Shown piece after piece: positions 58,103 through 64,000 of a DNA stretch of 64,000 bases (positions within the stretch are counted from its first letter, which is position 1; every line of letters begins with the position of its first letter). The position numbers and the translations under genes are program-made. Source of the stretch: Mesocricetibacter intestinalis (GTDB taxonomy: Bacteria > Pseudomonadota > Gammaproteobacteria > Enterobacterales > Pasteurellaceae). The DNA lies in NCBI RefSeq assembly GCF_004363295.1, contig NZ_SNYQ01000001.1, positions 434,001 through 498,000 of the forward strand, given 5' to 3'. A model generated the notes under the pieces. The model had not been told where the DNA came from. It did not search any database and saw only the letters and a list, made by a program, of their open reading frames with translations.

Positions 58103-58108
58103 AAGCCT

Positions 58109-58246
58109 GTCTGTTGGGAAGAGGATAAGAAAGGATATAGGTAGAGGTCTTTTCAAATCCGAGCTATTATTCCGAACGGGCAGAGTAGAAAGTAAATTCG
58201 TTAGGGTAGCAAAAGACCGAGGTTATTTAACTTCGGTCTTTTTTTT
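58109..58246 (+). ncRNA. Candidate Fur-regulated small RNA
   Basis: From the predicted start near 58109 to the terminator there are about 138 bases with no ATG-initiated frame behind a ribosome binding site. The transcript would begin GTCTGTTGGGAAGAGGATAA and contain purine-rich single-stranded stretches (GAAAGGATATAGGTAGAGG) and then a strong intrinsic terminator. Iron-repressed small RNAs of this design are known from Pasteurellaceae (HrrF in Haemophilus, the JA RNAs in Aggregatibacter) and as RyhB in enterobacteria. I cannot tell whether this is one of those. The alternative is a long 5' leader of hpt, but the terminator argues against it. Confidence 0.65.
58211..58246 (+). terminator. Intrinsic terminator of the candidate small RNA
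   Basis: Stem AGACCGAGGT (58214-58223) with ACTTCGGTCT (58230-58239), A-rich on the left and eight T residues on the right. Confidence 0.9.
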
Positions 58247-58320
58247 ATGGTATGATATGCGCCCCCGGCAGGTTGCCGGCGCACGAATTTTTAACTGTTC
58301 TCATTGATGGAAAAATCAGT

Positions 58321-58860
58321 ATGAAAAAACATCGGGTCGAAACCCTGATCCCGTCGCGGGAAGTACATTCCCGTATTGATCAGCTCGGACAGGAGATAAG
58401 CCGCTTTTATCAGCAGAAAAAGGTAGATAAATTAATTGTGGTCGGTCTGCTGCGCGGTTCATTTATGTTTATGGCGGATTTGGTTCGCCGTATTGAATTG
58501 CCGCTGGAAATCGAATTTATGACGACCTCCAGCTACGGCAGCGGTATGACTACCAATCATGACGTTAAAATCAGTAAGGACTTGGACGGCGATATTAAAG
58601 GCGAACATGTGCTGATTGTGGAAGATATCATTGATACCGGCTATACCCTTGAGAAAGTACGCGAAATTTTAAGTTTGCGTAATCCCGCTTCGTTGGCGAT
58701 CTGTACCCTGTTGGATAAGCCTTCGCGCCGTGAGGTTGAAGTGCCGGTGGACTGGGTCGGTTTTGCGATTCCCGATGAATTCGTGGTGGGCTACGGTATT
58801 GATTATGCGCAGCGCCACCGTAATCTGGATTATATCGGTAAAGTTATCTTGGAAGAATAA
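58321..58860 (+). CDS. hpt: Hypoxanthine phosphoribosyltransferase
   Basis: A 179-residue purine salvage enzyme that makes IMP (and GMP) from the base and PRPP. The PRPP loop is [17 protein letters not shown] (about 99-115), with [17 protein letters not shown] (about 43-59) and the base-binding [18 protein letters not shown] (about 142-159). I start it at the ATG at 58321; the upstream extension would start near a promoter-like TATGATAT. A GC-rich dyad (CCGGCAGGTTGCCGG, about 58266-58280) lies in its leader. It has its own terminator. Confidence 0.95.
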   Translation: MKKHRVETLIPSREVHSRIDQLGQEISRFYQQKKVDKLIVVGLLRGSFMFMADLVRRIELPLEIEFMTTSSYGSGMTTNHDVKISKDLDGDIKGEHVLIVEDIIDTGYTLEKVREILSLRNPASLAICTLLDKPSRREVEVPVDWVGFAIPDEFVVGYGIDYAQRHRNLDYIGKVILEE

Positions 58861-58913
58861 ATATTGCGTTACCGCCCTTAAAGTGCGGTTGAAATTGACA
58901 AAGTTTTTTCATG

Positions 58914-58948
58914 TATCCTCGTTACTCGGGTAACGAGGATTTTTTTAT
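58914..58948 (+). terminator. Terminator of hpt
   Basis: Stem ATCCTCGTTAC (58915-58925) with GTAACGAGGAT (58930-58940) followed by seven T residues. An uptake sequence lies just upstream at 58881-58889. Confidence 0.92.
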
Positions 58949-59007
58949 CAGTATGCCGCTGTTTTAGCCTATTGTCGCTCCGAGTCGGATTCCACGGCGC
59001 TTTCGAG

Positions 59008-59859
59008 TTAAACGATATCCAGTGCTTGCCGGCGGGTGGGGGCGGGAAAAGCTCGGTTTAAGCGCATCAGCTGTTGGGGGCTGAGGCTGAGCTGCAAACA
59101 GGCGATATTATCTTTACAATGCTGTAGTTGGGCGGCTTTCGGAATAGCGACGGTATTGGGCTGAGCCAGTACGAACAGTAATAAAACCTGATAGGGCGTA
59201 CAGCCGATTTCCTGTGCGACCTCCGTTAGCACGGGATGATTGATAAGATTACGCTGTAGGCGACCGGCCTGGGCTAGCGGACAATAGGCAAGGGTCGGGA
59301 TATGTTGCTGATCCTGATAAGGTTTAAGCGCATATTCGATACCGCGCGAGCCCAGATGGAACAGTACTTGGTTCAACTGGCAATGTTTCCCTTGCGGCAG
59401 GGCTAGCAGTTCCTGCATATCTTCCAGATCAAAATTGGATACGCCCCAGGCGCGAATTTTTCCTTTCGCTTTTAAGGCTTCCAATCCCTGTACGGTTTCT
59501 TCCAACGCCGTGGCGCCGCGCCAGTGATACAGATACATATCCAGATAATCGGTATTCAGCGCCCGTAAAGAAGCGTCGCAGGATTGCTCCATTCGGCGCA
59601 GATTGGCGTTTTCGGGCAGAACTTTTGAAATCAGATAAAGGGATTCCCGCGCATAGGGGGCAATGGCTTCGCCGACCAGGCGCTCGGAACGTCCGTTACC
59701 ATACATTTCGGCGCTATCGATCAGATTAACCCCCTGCTCAATAGCATAACGCAGCGTAGCTATTTCTTCTTTACGCTGTGCGGGACGCTCGCCCATAAAC
59801 CAGGTTCCCATGCCCAGCACAGCGAGTTTATCGCCATTTTTCAGATTGATTGTTTGCAT
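59008..59859 (-). CDS. Aldo/keto reductase family protein
   Basis: A 283-residue TIM-barrel NADPH reductase. The catalytic tetrad is complete: Asp48 and Tyr53 in NLIDSAEMYGNG, Lys79 in LYLISKVLP and His112 in LYLYHWRG. IPKAAQLQHCKDNIACLQL (about 240) is the C-terminal cofactor-binding region. The substrate is unknown. It lies downstream of the glucarate genes on the same strand but after a terminator, so it may be separate from that operon. Confidence 0.9.
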   Translation of the reverse strand: MQTINLKNGDKLAVLGMGTWFMGERPAQRKEEIATLRYAIEQGVNLIDSAEMYGNGRSERLVGEAIAPYARESLYLISKVLPENANLRRMEQSCDASLRALNTDYLDMYLYHWRGATALEETVQGLEALKAKGKIRAWGVSNFDLEDMQELLALPQGKHCQLNQVLFHLGSRGIEYALKPYQDQQHIPTLAYCPLAQAGRLQRNLINHPVLTEVAQEIGCTPYQVLLLFVLAQPNTVAIPKAAQLQHCKDNIACLQLSLSPQQLMRLNRAFPAPTRRQALDIV

Positions 59860-59945
59860 TGTTATTTCTCCGTAGCAATTAATTGCGAGATCGGATCGCG
59901 CCCTTTACTTTGATGGTTTGCGGCTTAGCATAATCCCCGGATAAA

Positions 59946-59974
59946 AAATTTGCCAGCACTGGGCCGGCAAATAA
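59946..59974 (-). terminator. Terminator after gudD
   Basis: Minus strand: 9-bp stem TTTGCCGGC/GCTGGCAAA (one G-T pair, loop CCAGT) followed by TTTTTTATCC. Confidence 0.8.
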
Positions 59975-59992
59975 ATTTATAGAACGGGAAGA

Positions 59993-61321
59993 TTAACGTA
60001 CCAGACAAGGTTTTTTATTGTCGAATTTCCAGTTCGGAATCAGGAACTGCATTGCCATGGCATCGTCGCGGGCGCCTAATCCCATGTTTTTATACAATTC
60101 GTGTGCTTTCGCCACCTGATCCATATCCAATTCGATGCCCAGCCCCGGTTTTTTCGGTACTTCGACCAAGCCGCCTTTGATCTGTAGCGGTTCTTTGGTT
60201 AGGCGCTGGTTGCCTTCCTGCCAGATCCAGTGGGTATCGATAGCGGTAATTTTACCCGGCGCCGCTGCGGCGACATGGGTGAACATGGCGAGAGAAATAT
60301 CGAAGTGGTTATTGGAGTGAGAACCCCAGGTTAATCCCCATTCGTGGCACATTTGAGCGACTCGTACCGATCCCTGCATGGTCCAGAAGTGCGGATCGGC
60401 AAGAGGGATATCGACGGATTGCAGAGAAATGGTATGTCCCATTTGGCGCCAGTCGGTAGCGATCATATTGGTTGCGGTCGGTAAGCCGGTGGCACGGCGG
60501 AATTCCGCCATCACTTCTCGGCCGGAATAGCCCTGTTCCGCACCGCAAGGGTCTTCCGCATAGGCTAAAACATTGCGTAGCTGTTTACCGATACGAATGG
60601 CTTCTTCCAGCGACCAAGCACCGTTCGGATCCAAGGTAATACGGGCCTCAGGGAAACGTTTGGATAAAGCGGTTACCGCTTCGGCTTCCTGTTCGCCGGC
60701 CAGTACGCCGCCTTTTAATTTAAAGTCGTTAAAGCCGTATTTTTCATAGGCGGCTTCCGCCAGGCGAACCACGGCTTCCGGCGTAAGGGCTTCCTCATGG
60801 CGTACGCGATACCATTCGCAAGGATCATTTTCCTGGCTCTGGTAGGCCAAGGTCGTTTTCTTTCTGTCGCCGATATAGAACAGGTAACCGAGCATTTCCA
60901 CCGCATCGCGCTGCTGTCCGTCGCCAAGCAGGGAAGCGACGCTAACGCCGAGGAACTGGCCTAATAAATCCAGCATCGCCGCTTCAATGGCGGTAACCAC
61001 ATGGATGGTGGTACGTAAATCGAAGGTTTGCAGGCCGCGTCCGCCGGCATCGCGATCGTTAAAGGTATCTCGTACTTTGGTCATCACATTTTTATATTCC
61101 CCCAGGGTTTTACCTACGACCAAAGGTTTGGCGTCTTCCAAGGTCTGACGGATTTTTTCGCCGCCGGGTACTTCACCGACCCCGGTATTACCGCTGTTAT
61201 CTTTGAGAATAACGATATTACGGGTGAAATAAGGGGAATGCGCGCCGCTCAGATTAAGGAGCATGCTGTCGTGTCCGGCAACGGGAATAACCTGCATTTC
61301 GGTAATTACTGGTGTTGTCAT
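59993..61321 (-). CDS. gudD: Glucarate dehydratase GudD
   Basis: A 442-residue enolase-superfamily enzyme that dehydrates D-glucarate to 5-keto-4-deoxy-D-glucarate. The catalytic KxK is in [13 protein letters not shown] (about 205-217), metal ligands in [13 protein letters not shown] and [15 protein letters not shown], and the general-base His in [16 protein letters not shown] (about 335-350). [17 protein letters not shown] agrees with GudD as distinct from GudX. It is third in gudP-gudX-gudD. Confidence 0.94.
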   Translation of the reverse strand: MTTPVITEMQVIPVAGHDSMLLNLSGAHSPYFTRNIVILKDNSGNTGVGEVPGGEKIRQTLEDAKPLVVGKTLGEYKNVMTKVRDTFNDRDAGGRGLQTFDLRTTIHVVTAIEAAMLDLLGQFLGVSVASLLGDGQQRDAVEMLGYLFYIGDRKKTTLAYQSQENDPCEWYRVRHEEALTPEAVVRLAEAAYEKYGFNDFKLKGGVLAGEQEAEAVTALSKRFPEARITLDPNGAWSLEEAIRIGKQLRNVLAYAEDPCGAEQGYSGREVMAEFRRATGLPTATNMIATDWRQMGHTISLQSVDIPLADPHFWTMQGSVRVAQMCHEWGLTWGSHSNNHFDISLAMFTHVAAAAPGKITAIDTHWIWQEGNQRLTKEPLQIKGGLVEVPKKPGLGIELDMDQVAKAHELYKNMGLGARDDAMAMQFLIPNWKFDNKKPCLVR

Positions 61322-61413
61322 AATAAAGCCTCTTTGTGTTAACTGATTGTATATAAATAGGTTAAAAGTGCGGTCTAAAAAAGCAAAGTTTTTTTACCGG
61401 GGTTATATTCGTA

Positions 61414-62751
61414 TCAGCGCAGCATTGCCGGGCGCTTACGATCGAATTTCCAGCCCGGGTAGTAGAACTGCATCGGAACGGCGTCATTACGCGCACCGCT
61501 CGGTAATTTTTGATGCAATGCATAAGCCTGCATCACTTTTTCCATATCCAGCTCAATACCCAGTCCCGGCTTATCATTCAGTTTGATTTTACCGTCGATG
61601 ATCTCAAGCGGATTTTTGCTCAGGTGGAAATCACCTTCCTGCCAGATCCAGTGTGTATCCAGTGCGGTCGGATTACCCGGGGCGGAAGCGCCCACATGGC
61701 TAAACATGGCGAGAGAAATATCAAAGTGATTGTTGGAGTGGCAGCCCCAGGTTAATCCCCATTCATTACATAACTGGGCGACCTTGCTGGCGCCGGTCAG
61801 AGTCCAGAAATGCGGATCCGCCAAAGGAATATCTACCGCCTGCAACATAATGGAATGCCCCATTTCGCGCCAGTTGGTAGCGACCATATTGGTGGCGGTT
61901 GGAATACCGGTGGCACGGCGGAATTCCGCCATTACTTCACGGCCGGAATAGCCCTGTTCCGCTCCGCAAGGATCTTCCGCATAGGTTAATACCTCGTGCA
62001 TTCCTTTACACAGCTGAATGGCTTCTTCCAGCGACCAGCAGCCGTTCGGATCCAGGGTGATTCTTGCATCCGGGAAGTTTTTCTTTAAGGCGCTGACTGT
62101 TTCGATTTCCGTTTCGCCGGCAAATACGCCGCCTTTCATTTTGAAATCCTTGAAACCGTAGCGATCTTTTGCCGCTGCCGCCAGTTCGACCACTGCTTGT
62201 GTGTCCATGGCCTTGCGACGGCGGATTTTATACCATTCATGGCAGCCGGAAAGCGGTTGCTGGTAAGGCAGATCGGTGATTTTGTCATCACCTATATAGA
62301 ACAGATAACCTAGAACGGTTACTTCGTCCCGTTGTTTGCCTGGCCCCAATAATTCCGCGACGGGTACCTGCAGGAATTGCCCCATTAAGTCGAGCAGTGC
62401 GGCTTCCAGTGCGGCAACGGCATTTACGCGCAGTTCGAAGGTCCAAGCCCCTTTGCCGAAGGTATCATAGTCGGCGTCAAGGTAGCCCTTGTGCATATCG
62501 GTAACTATTCGGTTAAGGATGGAAATAGGGCGGCCGACCACATGAGGTATGGCTTCTTTCAGCGCATTTAAGATGGTTTCTCCGCCCGGCGCTTCGCCTA
62601 CGCCGGTATGACCGGCATTATCGCTCAGAATAACCAGATTACGGGTAAAATATGGGGAATGGGCGCCGCCCACATTCATTAACATACTGTCATGACCTGC
62701 GACGGGGATTACTTTCATTTCGGTAATCAGTGGAACGGATTCTGTACTCAT
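61414..62751 (-). CDS. gudX: Glucarate dehydratase-related protein GudX
   Basis: A 445-residue paralogue of the neighbouring GudD with the same key residues: [13 protein letters not shown] (KxK), [28 protein letters not shown] and [16 protein letters not shown]. The stretch [24 protein letters not shown] split over about 105-128 and the [19 protein letters not shown] region agree with E. coli GudX, which has low or no activity on glucarate despite the conserved site. Order gudP-gudX-gudD is the same as in E. coli. An uptake sequence (61366-61374) lies between gudX and gudD. Confidence 0.9.
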   Translation of the reverse strand: MSTESVPLITEMKVIPVAGHDSMLMNVGGAHSPYFTRNLVILSDNAGHTGVGEAPGGETILNALKEAIPHVVGRPISILNRIVTDMHKGYLDADYDTFGKGAWTFELRVNAVAALEAALLDLMGQFLQVPVAELLGPGKQRDEVTVLGYLFYIGDDKITDLPYQQPLSGCHEWYKIRRRKAMDTQAVVELAAAAKDRYGFKDFKMKGGVFAGETEIETVSALKKNFPDARITLDPNGCWSLEEAIQLCKGMHEVLTYAEDPCGAEQGYSGREVMAEFRRATGIPTATNMVATNWREMGHSIMLQAVDIPLADPHFWTLTGASKVAQLCNEWGLTWGCHSNNHFDISLAMFSHVGASAPGNPTALDTHWIWQEGDFHLSKNPLEIIDGKIKLNDKPGLGIELDMEKVMQAYALHQKLPSGARNDAVPMQFYYPGWKFDRKRPAMLR

Positions 62752-62828
62752 ACTTATTTCCTTCGCTAGCGAGTTAATAGCGTATTATGTAACGGCACAG
62801 GCAATTGAACTGGCCTGTGCCGTTGCGA

Positions 62829-64000
62829 TTATTTGTCTTCAATAGGTTTCAGTTCCATACGTTTAATCGGACCGACGATAAACAGGAAGCTGATGGCGGC
62901 AATCAGAGCATGAACGGCGACGAATACCAACGCCCATTCGAAATGCCCTGTATGTTTTACGATATAACCGATGGCGATAGGTGAAACGATACCGGACAGG
63001 TTACCGCACATATTGAACAGACCGCCGGCCAAACCGCTGATTTCTTTTGGCGCGGTGTCCGCCATTACCGCCCAACCTAAAGCGCCGACACCTTTACCGA
63101 AGAAGGCCATGGACATGAACAGTACCACCATGTAAATGGAATCCACATAGTTACAGAAGACCATGCTCATGGAGAACAGCATACCTAATACGATTGGGGT
63201 TTTACGTGCAATGGATAAAGAATTGGTTTTTTTCATTAAGGCATCGGAAATAACACCCCCGGTGAGGCCTCCGAGGAAACCGCAGATGGCCGGGATTGCG
63301 GCGATAAAACCGACGGATTTCAGATCCAGACCGCGTTCCGTAGCCAGATAAACCGGGAACCAGGTGATAAAGAAGAAGGTTAGACAGTTGATGCAGTATT
63401 GACCCAGATAAACCCCCAGCATCATACGGTTTTTCAATAGCTGTTTGATATAACCGAATTTAGGACCCTGTTTTTTGCTGCCGTCTTCTTTCGGCTGATC
63501 CATATTGGTTAAGGCACCGCCCGCTTCGATATAATCTAGCTCGGCCTGATTGATTTTCGGATGCTCTTTCGGATTATAAATAACTTTCAGCCAGACGAAA
63601 CTGATTAAGATACCTACCGTCCCCATAAAGATAAAGACGGATTCCCAACCTATTTCTGCGGTTAACCAACCCATAATCGGCGCAAAGATCACGGTAGCGA
63701 AGTATTGCGCGGAGTTAAAGATAGCCACTGCGGTAGCGCGTTCTTTGGCCGGGAACCAAGCTGCTGCAATACGGCTGTTACCCGGGAAAGAAGGAGATTC
63801 TGCAATCCCGACCAGGAAACGCAGAGAGAACAGGATAATCAGTGCCCAAACTCCGGAGAACAAGCCGACGGCACCCTGTAATAGGGTAAAGATCGACCAG
63901 AACAGGATACTAAGGAAATAAACTTTTTTGGAACCGAAGCGGTCAAGTAGCCAACCGCCCGGTAATTGGCCCAGTACATAAGCCCAAGAAAAGGCGGAAA
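62829..64000 (-). CDS. gudP: Glucarate/galactarate transporter GudP (MFS), N-terminus outside the window
   Basis: The frame is open from 62829 to the right edge, giving 389 residues and lacking about 60 at the start. SAFSWAYVLGQLPGGWLLDR and FGSKKVYFLSILFW continue upstream of the first internal ATG (63863), so that ATG is not the start. LRFLVGIAESPSFPGNSRIA, FNSAQYFATVIFAPIMGWL and GKGVGALGWAVMADTAPKE are typical of the anion:cation symporter family of hexarate carriers. It feeds GudX and GudD with glucarate. About 77 bases separate it from gudX. Confidence 0.93.
   Translation of the reverse strand, partial: SAFSWAYVLGQLPGGWLLDRFGSKKVYFLSILFWSIFTLLQGAVGLFSGVWALIILFSLRFLVGIAESPSFPGNSRIAAAWFPAKERATAVAIFNSAQYFATVIFAPIMGWLTAEIGWESVFIFMGTVGILISFVWLKVIYNPKEHPKINQAELDYIEAGGALTNMDQPKEDGSKKQGPKFGYIKQLLKNRMMLGVYLGQYCINCLTFFFITWFPVYLATERGLDLKSVGFIAAIPAICGFLGGLTGGVISDALMKKTNSLSIARKTPIVLGMLFSMSMVFCNYVDSIYMVVLFMSMAFFGKGVGALGWAVMADTAPKEISGLAGGLFNMCGNLSGIVSPIAIGYIVKHTGHFEWALVFVAVHALIAAISFLFIVGPIKRMELKPIEDK

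Noticed and set aside
58074-58307. Protein-coding gene in the gap between pmbA and hpt
   Set aside because: The frame starts at a TTG that is the -35 hexamer, crosses an intrinsic terminator and has no ribosome binding site.

Overview
The window is chromosomal DNA of a gammaproteobacterium, almost certainly a member of the Pasteurellaceae. The best evidence is the repeated 9-mer AAGTGCGGT / ACCGCACTT, the core of the Haemophilus-type DNA uptake sequence, which I found at least 13 times, mostly in gaps between genes. Gene neighbourhoods (trpR-mtgA, tgt to yajC-secD-secF, fabB facing mnmC, secG-tRNA-Leu) and an HMW1C-type N-glycosyltransferase agree. The sequence alone does not fix genus or species.

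Layout: 1-804 is a truncated BCCT osmolyte transporter, followed by about 530 bases with no recognisable gene. 1.3-4.8 kb holds mnmC (tRNA wobble modification) facing fabB (fatty-acid synthesis). 4.9-8.2 kb is a pstSCAB phosphate ABC transporter without phoU. 8.4-9.4 kb is a Gfo/Idh/MocA oxidoreductase. 9.85-19.7 kb is the main accessory locus: a 3135-residue trimeric autotransporter adhesin plus a small BamE-like lipoprotein. Beyond it lies a decayed phage/island integrase beside tRNA-Leu(GAG), then secG and topB.

22.9-26.0 kb pairs a HypT-like LysR regulator with an Asp/Glu racemase and a Dcu-type C4-dicarboxylate carrier. 26.2-34.1 kb is a gluconate/Entner-Doudoroff regulon (gntP facing gntK-edd-eda, with gntR downstream) whose control region carries GntR-like operators and a perfect CRP site. 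An HMW1C/NGT glycosyltransferase gene interrupted by one in-frame amber codon sits inside this cluster. 34.2-44.9 kb is housekeeping: ydfG, mtgA, trpR, slt, secF-secD-yajC, three small genes, tgt, nfsA. 45.2-53.3 kb carries gsp, yffB, dapE, a VanY-like peptidase, emrAB and a YkvI-like permease. 53.5-55.9 kb is thiMDE under a TPP riboswitch. 56-58.9 kb is darP, pmbA, a candidate Fur-controlled small RNA, and hpt. 59.0-64.0 kb is an aldo/keto reductase and a glucarate operon gudP-gudX-gudD that runs off the right edge.

The most notable items are: (i) the gap between pmbA and hpt, which holds a Fur-box match, a near-consensus sigma-70 promoter and an intrinsic terminator but no ORF, as expected for an iron-responsive small RNA; (ii) the amber-interrupted N-glycosyltransferase in the same window as a giant adhesin with many N-X-S/T sequons; (iii) the modular repeats of that adhesin, which could recombine in frame; and (iv) the integrase relic at tRNA-Leu, whose reading frame resumes after a stop codon.
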